Source of the DNA: Candidatus Saccharimonadia bacterium
Lineage (GTDB): Bacteria; Patescibacteriota; Saccharimonadia; Saccharimonadales; Saccharimonadaceae
Reading direction: 5' to 3'
Length of the DNA: 44,805 bases
NCBI GenBank assembly: GCA_023262335.1
Contig: JALRBE010000002.1
Span: forward strand, 296 to 45,100
Shown: piece by piece, positions 32,955-41,254 of the stretch
Position numbering within the stretch: position 1 is the stretch's first letter
How the letters are laid out: every line of letters starts with the position of its first letter
Notes under the pieces: generated by a model
The model's input: the letters and a program-made list of their open reading frames with translations, nothing else
What the model was told of the DNA's origin: nothing
Databases searched by the model: none
Made by a program: the position numbers and the translations under genes

Positions 32955-34340
32955 ATGGCATCAATCCATTCCGCGTCGAATATCTCCTCGCCGTCCGGCA
33001 CACTGCTGACTGCCGCTACCATACCGAAGCAGCGCATCGCGCTCGGGTCGCTCATGCGTCCGATGAAGGGCGTTTGGCCAGCTCCGGACAACACGAACGG
33101 ACCGCTGACGGGAGACACGGGCATCGCGTCCGGCACGCCGACGACGACCGGCATGACGTTGTACGGTTGGGATTCGGGAGCGTTCAATACGCAGTCGCAG
33201 CATTGGGTCGTGACACCCACGGGTACCGGTCAGAACACGTCAGGATATTCCGCGTGCATCAATGCCAGCACGCCGCGATTCTACACGTACGGCTACATGC
33301 AAAACCAGCCTCAGGAATCGAACATCGATTTCAGTTTCGTGACCGATTCGACGAAGGTGACGATCATGTATTACCGCAACAACTCGTATCAGAACTTCAA
33401 TTATCCGAACCACCAAGACATGCAGGTGTACGCCGAATATCAGGGCGAGATGCGCAAGCTGAATCAATTGCCGATCACGTACTCTGGCGGCAGTGGCATT
33501 TATTACCGGACGCTGACCATGCTCGAAGCACGTACGTTGGAATACCGCGTGATGCTGCCTATGGACTGTTGGCTGATTGGCGTATACATAAATACCACCG
33601 CGTCGATCCGCAAAGCGCCGAACAAGCCGTTCATCATTACGAACGGCGACTCGTGGAACGAGCCGAGCGGCAACGCCATCAAGGACCCGGTTGGCGGGGC
33701 GTACCCCACGGGAACGTACAGGGTTGCCGGCCTTTCGCAGATGATCGCCGAAGCGACGGGGTTCGCGGTAGCGCTCTGCGCCCAAGGTGGATCCGGCGAA
33801 TTCAACGTGAACGACGGCGTGTCGCATGACCAGACGTACGTGTCATCGACGGGCATGAGTACCTTTCATGGCCAAAGCCGTATCGACGACATGAGCGCGA
33901 AGTTCTTCGCGCGGAGTCCTATAGTATGGACCATTGGCGGGTGGAACGACGATACGCTTGCCGGCGTACCGTACCGGACGAATTACCGTGACCGCGTCGT
34001 TGCTGGCATTGACCGTATGGTTGCCGCCAAGTCTGACATTCAGCTCATGTACAGCAGCGTGCAACCGGTCAGCATAACGCCGGGCGACGCGCACGAGCTC
34101 GGCGCGCTCGGTCAGGCGGACGCGTGCGCATTGCGTCCGAACAATGTCATCGGGTTCATCAACCAAATGCCAATGTGGCCGAACACGACCATGAGCGGCC
34201 AGCGCGGAGCCAATGTCAATTCCACCGACACGATCCACTTGCATATCAAGGGATCCGAAATGGTGGCTAACTGGAACCTGGCTGAGGCTGCCAAGTTCAC
34301 GATTCCGCTCGACTATTACAATGCCATGCTCGCCGCCTGA
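32955..34340 (+). CDS. SGNH/GDSL-type esterase with N-terminal beta domain
   Basis: A 461-residue protein. The C-terminal half has the SGNH blocks: the nucleophile S233 in ITNGDSWNEP, a glycine block (AQGGSGE), N331 in TIGGWNDD, and the catalytic pair D425-x-x-H428 in STDTIHLH. Such enzymes remove acetyl or acyl groups from glycans. The N-terminal 220 residues are beta-rich and aromatic, like a carbohydrate-binding or tail-spike domain. No signal peptide is visible. ATG 32955 is 1 nt after the previous stop, so it is co-translated with the tail-fibre-like protein; both probably act on a surface polysaccharide. Confidence 0.82.
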   Translation: MASIHSASNISSPSGTLLTAATIPKQRIALGSLMRPMKGVWPAPDNTNGPLTGDTGIASGTPTTTGMTLYGWDSGAFNTQSQHWVVTPTGTGQNTSGYSACINASTPRFYTYGYMQNQPQESNIDFSFVTDSTKVTIMYYRNNSYQNFNYPNHQDMQVYAEYQGEMRKLNQLPITYSGGSGIYYRTLTMLEARTLEYRVMLPMDCWLIGVYINTTASIRKAPNKPFIITNGDSWNEPSGNAIKDPVGGAYPTGTYRVAGLSQMIAEATGFAVALCAQGGSGEFNVNDGVSHDQTYVSSTGMSTFHGQSRIDDMSAKFFARSPIVWTIGGWNDDTLAGVPYRTNYRDRVVAGIDRMVAAKSDIQLMYSSVQPVSITPGDAHELGALGQADACALRPNNVIGFINQMPMWPNTTMSGQRGANVNSTDTIHLHIKGSEMVANWNLAEAAKFTIPLDYYNAMLAA

Positions 34341-34366
34341 CGGTTGGATTGATTCTTTACCTCTGT

Positions 34367-34372
34367 TACAAT
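34367..34372 (+). promoter_or_regulatory. -10 box TACAAT of alaS
   Basis: TACAAT ends 7 nt before ATG 34380. An in-frame ATG at 34371 overlaps the box and cannot be in the transcript. Confidence 0.6.
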
Positions 34373-34379
34373 GGACGTA

Positions 34380-36329
34380 ATGAATACCGAAACCATCCGC
34401 AACGAATACCTGAAGTTTTTTGAAGAGCGCGGCCATGCCGTGATCAAGCGTGCGCCGCTGGTGCTGCACGACGACCCGACGACGCTGTTCACTGGCAGCG
34501 GCATGCAGCCGATCATTCCTTATCTACTGGGCGAGCCGCACGCCGAAGGCAAGCGCTTGGTCGACAGCCAAACGTGTCTGCGCGCGCAGGACATCGACGA
34601 CATCGGCGACAACCGCCATACGACGTTTTTCGAAATGCTCGGCAACTGGAGCATGGGCGATTACTTCAAAAAACAACAGATCGAATGGATGTTCGAGTTC
34701 CATAAGGACGTCGTTGGGCTGGACCTGAGCAAGCTGTACGTGACCTGCTATATCGGCGACGACCGTTACGATATTCCAAAGGACACCGAAGCGGCGGACG
34801 TGTGGGCAAAGCTGTTCGCGGACGCAGGCCTGAGCAACGGCGTGCAGGATATCGGCAGCGAAGACGACGGCTATGCCAAGGGCATGGAAGACGGCGCCCG
34901 CATATTCTTTTACGACGGCAGCAAGAACTGGTGGTCGCGGAACGGCGCGCCCGAAAGCACGCCGATCGGCGATCCATGCGGCCCCGACAGCGAAATGTTT
35001 TATTTGTTCGACCAAGTCGAGCACGACCCGTCGTTCGGCGAGCACTGCCACCCGAACTGTGACTGCGGCCGGTTCATGGAAATCGGCAACAACGTCTTCA
35101 TGGCGTACAAAAAGGTCGCCGACGGCAAGTTCGAGGCGCTCGAGCACCCGAACGTCGACCACGGCAGTGGCCTGGAGCGCATCGCTGCTGCCAAGCTGAA
35201 TGACCCTGACGTGTATAAAATCAGCCTGCTATGGCCGATCATCGAAAAACTGCAAACGATCAGCGGCAAAAAATACGAAGATAACCTGGAGTCGATGCGC
35301 GTGATTGCCGACCACCTGCGAGCTGCGACGTTCCTGGCCGTTGACGGCTGCGTGCCGAGCAACAAGCAACAAGGGTACGTGATGCGCCGCCTCGTTCGCC
35401 GTGCCATGGTAAAGGCATTCGACCTTGGTGTTGAGCAGAACTTCATGGAGCAGATCGTGCCGGTCATTGCCGACCTTTACGTGAATGATTACCCGGAAGT
35501 CGCGGCAAAGCGTGAGGAAATTATTGCAGTGCTGATTAAGGAGGAGAAGGCATTTCGCCAGACGCTTCGCAAGGGCTTGAAAGAGCTTGAAAAAGTTGCG
35601 AACAACAAGACTTTCAAAGACGACTCTCCGCACGAGACGGTTCCAACTGAAAGTTGGGTGAACGGCGACATACTGTTTACACTGTATGACACGTACGGAT
35701 TCCCGCTTGAACTGAGCGTTGAGGAAGTCGCCAAGCAAGGAATTACTTTGTCTGAGGATTGGCAGCAAGAATTCGACGCCAAAATGGCCGAACAACGTGC
35801 TCGTAGCCAGACCGCGGCCAAAGGTACCTTCAAGGGTGGCCTTGGCGGGCAGACGCTCCAGCACAAGAAATATCACACGGCCACGCACCTTATGTATCAA
35901 GCCCTTCGCGACGTTTTGGGTGACCACGTGGTGCAGCGCGGCAGTAACATTACCGAAGAGCGTCTGCGTTTTGACTTCAGTCATGATCAAAAAGTGACGC
36001 CTGAGCAAATCGCTCAGGTAGAAGAAATCGTCACCCGCGAGATTCAAAAGGATCTGCAGATCAGTTGTGCTGAATACCCAACCGAAGAAGCAACCGGCCC
36101 GCTCGGCGCGCTTGGCCAGTTCGGTGACCGCTACGGCGACACGGTAAAGGTATATAGCATGAAGGACCCGAACGCGGACTCTGCGGACCGGCCGTTCAGT
36201 TTTGAGATTTGCGGCGGCCCTCATGTAGATCATACGCACGAGCTGATCGAAGACGGCAAGAAGTTCGTGATTCTCAAAGAAGAAGCTTCGAGCGCAGGTA
36301 TTCGCCGTATCAAAGCGGTACTTCGTTAA
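34380..36329 (+). CDS. alaS: Alanyl-tRNA synthetase, reduced form
   Basis: A 649-residue class II synthetase that charges tRNA-Ala. It starts with TIRNEYLKFFEERGH and has the motif 1-3 region (LTGSGMQPIIPYL-like and FFEMLGNWSMGDYF), the helical tRNA-recognition domain to about residue 455, and an editing domain with HTATH (499-503) and C611-x3-H615. Usual bacterial forms have about 875 residues. Here the beta-barrel between the helical and editing domains is nearly absent (about 35 residues instead of about 140), and the C-terminal C-Ala domain is missing. ATG 34380 is set by the -10 box 7 nt upstream. Confidence 0.95.
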   Translation: MNTETIRNEYLKFFEERGHAVIKRAPLVLHDDPTTLFTGSGMQPIIPYLLGEPHAEGKRLVDSQTCLRAQDIDDIGDNRHTTFFEMLGNWSMGDYFKKQQIEWMFEFHKDVVGLDLSKLYVTCYIGDDRYDIPKDTEAADVWAKLFADAGLSNGVQDIGSEDDGYAKGMEDGARIFFYDGSKNWWSRNGAPESTPIGDPCGPDSEMFYLFDQVEHDPSFGEHCHPNCDCGRFMEIGNNVFMAYKKVADGKFEALEHPNVDHGSGLERIAAAKLNDPDVYKISLLWPIIEKLQTISGKKYEDNLESMRVIADHLRAATFLAVDGCVPSNKQQGYVMRRLVRRAMVKAFDLGVEQNFMEQIVPVIADLYVNDYPEVAAKREEIIAVLIKEEKAFRQTLRKGLKELEKVANNKTFKDDSPHETVPTESWVNGDILFTLYDTYGFPLELSVEEVAKQGITLSEDWQQEFDAKMAEQRARSQTAAKGTFKGGLGGQTLQHKKYHTATHLMYQALRDVLGDHVVQRGSNITEERLRFDFSHDQKVTPEQIAQVEEIVTREIQKDLQISCAEYPTEEATGPLGALGQFGDRYGDTVKVYSMKDPNADSADRPFSFEICGGPHVDHTHELIEDGKKFVILKEEASSAGIRRIKAVLR

Positions 36330-36360
36330 TCAGTCTTCTTCACAGCATAAGCTTCTCTGG

Positions 36361-36366
36361 TATAAT
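36361..36366 (+). promoter_or_regulatory. -10 box TATAAT of the FtsA/PilM-like gene
   Basis: Consensus TATAAT, 12 nt before ATG 36379. The leader would be about 5 nt, with no ribosome binding site. Confidence 0.55.
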
Positions 36367-36378
36367 GGATGACAACCT

Positions 36379-37641
36379 ATGGTATTCGAAAAACTCCGGG
36401 CCGTGGCCAAACGCGATGCTGACGACGATTATATCGTCGGTCTCGATATAGGTACCGAGTTCGTCAAGGCGTTGATTGCCAAAGTGAACGGCGAAACGCT
36501 TGAGATCGTCGGGGTCGGTCGTGCCAGGCAAGACGTCAGCGACATGCACAGCGGCGCGATTGCCGACATTGCCGGTGTTGTCCGCAATTGCGAGGAAGCG
36601 CTTGCCGAAGCGGAAGACCAAGCTGGCCTTCAGGCGAAAAAGGCCGTCATCGGCATAGCAGGCGAACTGGTCAAGGGCATGACGAGCACCATAAAATATC
36701 GCCGCCCGCAGCCCGACAAAGCGCTCGACGTCGCCGAAATGGAACTGATCATCGAAAAGGTACAAGAGAAGGCCCAAGGCAAAGCCCAGCAGCAGATCGC
36801 CCTTGAGACCGGGAACGAAGACGTTGAAGTCAAATTGGTCAACAGCGCGCTGGTCAGCATACATATAGACGGTTATAAGATAAGCAATCCGATCGGGTTT
36901 CAAGGTCGGGATGTCGCGGTCCAGATTTACACTGCTTTTGCCCCGATGGTGCACATCGGCGCGCTCGAACACGTGGCTGAGGATTTGGCGCTTGAGCTGG
37001 TCGCCGTCGCGGCCGAGCCGTTCGCCGTGAGCCGCAGCGTGCTCGGTACCGATGCCAGCAGCAGCTTCACGGCTATTCTTGCAGACGTCGGCGGCGGTAC
37101 GACCGACATCGCCGTGGTCAACGACGGCGGCGTCGAAGGTACGCGCATGTTCGGTATCGGTGGCCGGAGTTTTACCCGTACGATCATGGCAGACATGGAC
37201 CTGACGTACTCGGATGCCGAGAAGCTGAAGGTTAATTTGACGCATGACAAAATAAAAGCCAGCGTTAAAAAACAGGCAGAAGATGCGATCGACAAAACGC
37301 TGGAAGTCTGGCTGGCAGGGGTCGAGCTGGCGCTTAGCGAATTCGATTCCGTTGATCACCTGCCGAATCGCATACTGCTTTGTGGCGGCGGCTCAAGCCT
37401 TGACCAGCTGGTCGAAGCGCTTGGCAGCAGGGACTGGTACAAAGAATTGCCGTTCACGAAGAAGCCGACCGTGCATCATATCCAGCCGTCGGAAGTCGTT
37501 GGCATACGCGACGAAACGGGGTCGGTACAGGACCATACGTTCATTACGGCCATGGGTCTGCTCAGAGTCGGCTATGATACAATCAGTGGTAACGAAGGCG
37601 ATACGATCAAAGACAAAGTAAACCGCCTGTTGAGAATATAA
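36379..37641 (+). CDS. Actin-like ATPase of the FtsA/PilM family
   Basis: The 420-residue protein has the actin/Hsp70 fold of FtsA: phosphate-1 loop GLDIGTEFVKALI near residue 22, an SHS2-type insert (about 95-175), phosphate-2 ADVGGGTTDIAVV and the adenosine motif ILLCGGGSSLDQL. FtsA tethers FtsZ to the membrane; PilM is the cytoplasmic actin-like part of the type IV pilus machine. There is no clear C-terminal amphipathic helix. ftsZ is not adjacent; instead the next gene, 5 nt away, encodes a single-pass membrane protein with a large outer domain, an arrangement more like pilM-pilN. The function is left open. Confidence 0.8.
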   Translation: MVFEKLRAVAKRDADDDYIVGLDIGTEFVKALIAKVNGETLEIVGVGRARQDVSDMHSGAIADIAGVVRNCEEALAEAEDQAGLQAKKAVIGIAGELVKGMTSTIKYRRPQPDKALDVAEMELIIEKVQEKAQGKAQQQIALETGNEDVEVKLVNSALVSIHIDGYKISNPIGFQGRDVAVQIYTAFAPMVHIGALEHVAEDLALELVAVAAEPFAVSRSVLGTDASSSFTAILADVGGGTTDIAVVNDGGVEGTRMFGIGGRSFTRTIMADMDLTYSDAEKLKVNLTHDKIKASVKKQAEDAIDKTLEVWLAGVELALSEFDSVDHLPNRILLCGGGSSLDQLVEALGSRDWYKELPFTKKPTVHHIQPSEVVGIRDETGSVQDHTFITAMGLLRVGYDTISGNEGDTIKDKVNRLLRI

Positions 37642-37646
37642 AAACC

Positions 37647-39299
37647 ATGCAAAAAGACGTAATATACATCGATGTCGAAGACGACATCACCGCCATCATC
37701 AGCAAGGTCAAGGCCTCGAAAGAGAAAATCGTCGCCCTGGTGCCACCAAAGCGCATCGGCGTCTTGCAGTCGGCAGTCAACTTGCGCTTGCTCGCGCGGA
37801 CCGCGGACGGCGCGAACAAGCGCTTGGTGCTGATAACGGGCAATGCCGCACTCGGGAGTCTTGCTGCCAGCGCGAAAATACCCGTTGCCAAGAATTTGCA
37901 GTCGAAACCGGAAATCATCGCGGCTCCGGCCGCAAAAGCCATTGGTGATGACGATGTGATTGACGGGGAAGATGTGCCTGCGAGCAGCGGCGCGGACGAC
38001 GACGATGTCATCGTCGGTGCAGTGCCTCCGAGCAAGATCGAAGGTCTCGACATTGACGGCGAGAAGGACGCGCCAGCCAAACCCGCGAGCGCGCGCAAAA
38101 CGCCGGCCAAAAAAGGTATCAAGGTACCGGATTTCGGCACGTTCCGCAAAAAGGCGTTTTTGCTCGCCGGTCTCGGTATTTTTCTCATAGCGTTCCTTGT
38201 ATGGGCCATATGGTTCGCGCCTCACGCGACTGTCGTTATCAGTGCCAAAACGACCGATAGGGAGCTGAGCGTACCAGTGACGGTCGGTGCTTCCGTGACG
38301 ACCGACGTCGACCAGCAGCATCTGCAGTCGATCGAAAAGCAGAGCAAGGCGACGCAAACGATCGAGTTCGAAGCGACGGGCAAAAAGAACGTCGGCGAGA
38401 AGGCGACGGGCACGGTGAAGTTTTCTCAGCAGTCGTTGTCGCCCGCTACGGTCGCTGCCGGCACCCAACTGACCGCGACCGACGGCCACGTGTACGTGAC
38501 GAACGGCAGCGCTTCGATTCCTGCGAGCACTTTTGGCCCAGGTTGTTTCCCTGTGGCATGCCCTGGTACGGCGAGCGTCGGCATTACGGCTACTAACGGC
38601 GGTGCGGAGTACAACGGCGCAAGCGGTACCGTCACGGGTACGCCGTCTGGGGTGACCGCGCAAATCACCGGCTCGACGTCTGGCGGCACGGACAAAATGG
38701 CGGTCGTCGTGCTGCAGGCAGACGTCGAAAAAGCGAAGGCGCAACTTGCCGAACAGAACGCCGATGCCGAAAAGACGAAACTGAAAGACCAATTCGACGA
38801 CAAAGCCGTCGTCATCGATAGTAGTTTCAAAGTCACAGGCGGCGATCCACAATCATCGCCTGCCATAGGCCAGGAAGTCGCGTCGGGCAAGGCGAAGCTG
38901 ACCCAAGAAACGACATATACGATGGTTGGTATCGACGAGGCTCAACTGAAGGCATATCTTGATGAGGCACTGAAGAGCACGCTGACCGACGATAACGAGC
39001 AGAAAGTGTACGACAACGGCCTTTCTACGGTGAAGTTTTCGGAATTCGCGCAGAATGACGGCAGCCAAGCAGGCACGGTCAATCTTGAGGCGACGGCGCA
39101 GATCGGACCAAAAATCGACGACAGCGCAGTCAAGGAGATGGTCAAGGGAAAGCGCTATGGCGAAATCGAAGGCGACCTGAAGGCGATTGACGGCGTCAGC
39201 GGGGTTGAGGTCAAGCTATCGCCATTCTGGGTGCAAGCCGTGCCGGACGATATCAAAAAAATAACCGTTGATTTCAAGCTTTTGAAGAACGATGGCTAA
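37647..39299 (+). CDS. Single-pass membrane protein, baseplate-J-like (possible PilN-type partner)
   Basis: A 550-residue protein. The N-terminal 100 residues form a small alpha/beta domain (KIVALVPPKRIGVLQSAVNL, then KRLVLITGN and PVAKNLQSKPEI). An acidic linker (about 105-165) leads to one membrane helix at about 170-192, and the outer part has beta-rich repeats, a coiled-coil-like stretch (ADVEKAKAQLAEQNADAEK) and a C-terminal domain ending FWVQAVPDDIKKITVDF, similar to baseplate-J-like proteins of CPR genomes. With the preceding actin-like ATPase it probably forms an envelope-spanning complex. Its stop overlaps ruvX by 8 nt. Confidence 0.78.
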   Translation: MQKDVIYIDVEDDITAIISKVKASKEKIVALVPPKRIGVLQSAVNLRLLARTADGANKRLVLITGNAALGSLAASAKIPVAKNLQSKPEIIAAPAAKAIGDDDVIDGEDVPASSGADDDDVIVGAVPPSKIEGLDIDGEKDAPAKPASARKTPAKKGIKVPDFGTFRKKAFLLAGLGIFLIAFLVWAIWFAPHATVVISAKTTDRELSVPVTVGASVTTDVDQQHLQSIEKQSKATQTIEFEATGKKNVGEKATGTVKFSQQSLSPATVAAGTQLTATDGHVYVTNGSASIPASTFGPGCFPVACPGTASVGITATNGGAEYNGASGTVTGTPSGVTAQITGSTSGGTDKMAVVVLQADVEKAKAQLAEQNADAEKTKLKDQFDDKAVVIDSSFKVTGGDPQSSPAIGQEVASGKAKLTQETTYTMVGIDEAQLKAYLDEALKSTLTDDNEQKVYDNGLSTVKFSEFAQNDGSQAGTVNLEATAQIGPKIDDSAVKEMVKGKRYGEIEGDLKAIDGVSGVEVKLSPFWVQAVPDDIKKITVDFKLLKNDG

Positions 39300-39693
39300 C
39301 CTTATAGCGCTTGATGTCGGTACGAAACGGATCGGCGTTGCCAGCGCGTCGACCGCTATCAGGATTGCCATACCGTTCACGACGATTAGCGTGGATGGAG
39401 AAGAGATTAGCGTGATACGCAAGCTCGTGAAGGACGAATCCGTCGAAACGATCGTCGTCGGGTACCCACGCAACCAGGCGGGCGAGGCGACGGATCAGAC
39501 CGGATACGCCGAGGCGTTCGCCGCGCGGCTGCAAGACGTCGCTCCGGTCAGGTTCCAGGACGAATCCTTGACGAGCGTCATGGCCGAAGAGCGACTGAAG
39601 GCCAGCGGCAAGCCGTACGACAAGGGCGATATCGACTCGTATGCCGCGGCTATCATCTTACAAGATTATTTGGAGCAGAATTATGAATCCTGA
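39292..39693 (+). CDS. ruvX: YqgF/RuvX-family RNase H-fold nuclease
   Basis: The 133-residue protein has the RNase H-fold of YqgF: LIALDVGTKRIGVA with the first catalytic aspartate, VVGYPRN, QDESLTS with the glutamate, and the final DSYAAAIIL aspartate. YqgF trims the 5' end of pre-16S rRNA and has been proposed as a Holliday-junction resolvase. It overlaps the preceding gene by 8 nt and mltG by 11 nt; yqgF-mltG is a common bacterial pair. Confidence 0.93.
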   Translation: MANLIALDVGTKRIGVASASTAIRIAIPFTTISVDGEEISVIRKLVKDESVETIVVGYPRNQAGEATDQTGYAEAFAARLQDVAPVRFQDESLTSVMAEERLKASGKPYDKGDIDSYAAAIILQDYLEQNYES

Positions 39694-40930
39694 CGGCATG
39701 CCTTCACGGCCGAACCCGACCCAAGACGACACCGTGCCGGCGAAACGATCACCCGAGCTGCGATACGATCATGAGCTTCCGGCACCCGAACCGGTCGAGA
39801 AGATACCAGCAAAAGCTTCGCCGGTTTCGGCCGCCATGGCACCGAAGCCGATTCACGAGCCAGGTTCGTTCGCTCCGGCGCCTTCGGGCCGGTCGTTCGG
39901 CAAGAAAATCATGATCGCCCTGTTCGTGCTTTTGATCGTGGCGGCTGCTACGCTGGCCGGCGCCTACGCATGGTACCAGCAGGAGCTCACGCCGGTTTCA
40001 GGCAGTGATGACGAGCGTGTCCGCGTGGAAATCGAATCCGGTTCGACGCCCGCTCGCATAGCCGAACAGCTGAAGATACGAGGCGTCATACGGAGCGAGC
40101 TTGCATTCATGGTATATACCAAGATAACCGGCACTCAGGACATTCTGAAAGCAGGCGTGTACAACTTGCAACCAAGCGAGTCGACGCCGGCCATAGTCGA
40201 GCATTTGGTCAGCGGCAAGCAGGACACCTTCCGTGCCACGTTCCTCCCGGGCGACACCTTGGCCAACACCCGTAAAAAGATCATCAGTCTCGGGTTTTCT
40301 GAGGGCGAGGTCGACGCGGCGCTCGGCAAGTCCTATAACAGGCTGCTCTTTACGGACAAGCCGCAAGATGCCGACCTGGAAGGGTACATATACGGGGAGA
40401 CGTACGAGTTCGATTCGTCGGTGACGGTCGAAGGTATCCTGAGCAAGACGTTCGACGAATACGAGAAGGTCATCCGCGAAAACGATCTTATCGCTGCGTA
40501 CAAGAAGCGGGGCTTGAACTTGTATCAGGGTATCACGCTCGCATCGATCGTCATGCGGGAAGTGACAAACAAAACGCCGAACGTGCCGAACGATGACCAA
40601 AGGCAGGTGGCCAAGGTTTTTTACAACCGCATGGCGGCCGGCATGACGCTTGGATCTGACGTAACGTACCAGTACATAGCCGACAAAACAGGCGTCGAAC
40701 GTACGCCGACCCTCGATTCGCCGTACAATACGCGCCGGTATCCAGGCTTGCCACCCGGTCCGATCGCGACGCCGGGCGCCGGAGCGCTCATCGCCGTGGC
40801 TACTCCTGCGAGCAACGATTATCTGTTCTTCTTGAGCGGAGACGACGACGTGACGTATTTTGGCAAGACCGACGCCGAGCACCAGCGCAACATCGTCAAT
40901 CACTGCGCAAAGAAGTGCCTCATTAACTGA
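39683..40930 (+). CDS. mltG: Endolytic murein transglycosylase MltG
   Basis: MltG cleaves nascent glycan strands at the membrane and ends their elongation. The 415-residue protein has a Pro-rich cytoplasmic tail (1-72), one helix (about 73-95), a LysM-like domain (VEIESGSTPARIAEQL) and the YceG domain with EGYIYGETY, the catalytic glutamate E293 in ASIVMREV, YNTRRYPGLPPGPIATPG and a final EHQRN. The equivalent of the first glutamate in the usual IIEKE is a methionine, but the catalytic one is kept. The frame is open to 39641, inside ruvX; ATG 39683 is the better start. Its long disordered cytoplasmic N terminus is unusual. Confidence 0.92.
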   Translation: MNPDGMPSRPNPTQDDTVPAKRSPELRYDHELPAPEPVEKIPAKASPVSAAMAPKPIHEPGSFAPAPSGRSFGKKIMIALFVLLIVAAATLAGAYAWYQQELTPVSGSDDERVRVEIESGSTPARIAEQLKIRGVIRSELAFMVYTKITGTQDILKAGVYNLQPSESTPAIVEHLVSGKQDTFRATFLPGDTLANTRKKIISLGFSEGEVDAALGKSYNRLLFTDKPQDADLEGYIYGETYEFDSSVTVEGILSKTFDEYEKVIRENDLIAAYKKRGLNLYQGITLASIVMREVTNKTPNVPNDDQRQVAKVFYNRMAAGMTLGSDVTYQYIADKTGVERTPTLDSPYNTRRYPGLPPGPIATPGAGALIAVATPASNDYLFFLSGDDDVTYFGKTDAEHQRNIVNHCAKKCLIN

Positions 40931-40951
40931 CCCTGTTGGGCGTTGCTGGAT

Positions 40952-40980
40952 TTGACAAAAACGTATTGTTAAAAAATATA
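40952..40980 (+). promoter_or_regulatory. Upstream tandem promoter (TTGACA-17-AATATA)
   Basis: A consensus -35 TTGACA at 40952-40957, followed after 17 nt by AATATA at 40975-40980. It overlaps the second promoter head to tail. Confidence 0.45.
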
Positions 40981-41009
40981 TTGACATAATTAGCAATAGC
41001 GCGTAAACT
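40981..41009 (+). promoter_or_regulatory. Strong promoter (TTGACA-17-TAAACT)
   Basis: Perfect -35 TTGACA at 40981-40986, 17-nt spacer, -10 TAAACT at 41004-41009. It is the only clear full housekeeping promoter I found in the window, and it would start transcription near 41016. Confidence 0.7.
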
Positions 41010-41015
41010 GAAAGG

Positions 41016-41254
41016 TAGCACATTTGTGATTTCATCTACTACGTACGCCGGGAGCAACTCTTGAGCGTATGCGCGAGTGGGAGCAGTGAATCGCAGATGA
41101 GCCTGCCGACAAATGTCGCACGGGTACGAAAATGAACATTTTCAAATCTAAATACCAATTAATATGAAATCGGTCGATCCGTACCCCGTTCCCTCTGTCT
41201 ATTTGCGAGATAGCGAGAAGTAAGACAAAGTAAGGTAGACGCCCTCGTAGCAAT
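41016..41254 (+). promoter_or_regulatory. Structured 5' leader, possible cis-regulatory RNA
   Basis: The leader of about 240 nt can fold into several stems: GTAG/CTAC near its start, ACTC/GAGT with inner GCG/CGC around 41057-41078, CGAC/GTCG at 41107-41118, GAAAATG/CATTTTC at 41128-41143, all before a long-range pairing GGGTACG (41122-41128) with CGTACCC (41180-41186). Peptidoglycan hydrolase genes of Gram-positive bacteria are often controlled by c-di-AMP riboswitches, but I do not see that consensus here. Confidence 0.4.

Larger units (their letters stand above)
40931..41254 (+). other. Long promoter and leader region of the LysM-CHAP gene
   Basis: The 324 bases hold two tandem promoters (40952-40980 and 40981-41009) and about 240 bases of leader with several inverted repeats. 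A 19-codon frame (41164-41223) exists without a ribosome binding site and is probably not a gene. No ribosome binding site is obvious before ATG 41255. Confidence 0.6.

Noticed and set aside
31064..34340. A prophage remnant
   Set aside because: There is no capsid, terminase, portal, integrase or attachment-site gene around the tail-fibre-like pair, and its composition is native.
41040..41190. A c-di-AMP (ydaO-type) riboswitch before the CHAP hydrolase
   Set aside because: GTGAATC occurs and the gene context fits, but the other conserved blocks of that riboswitch are absent. The leader is reported only as structured.
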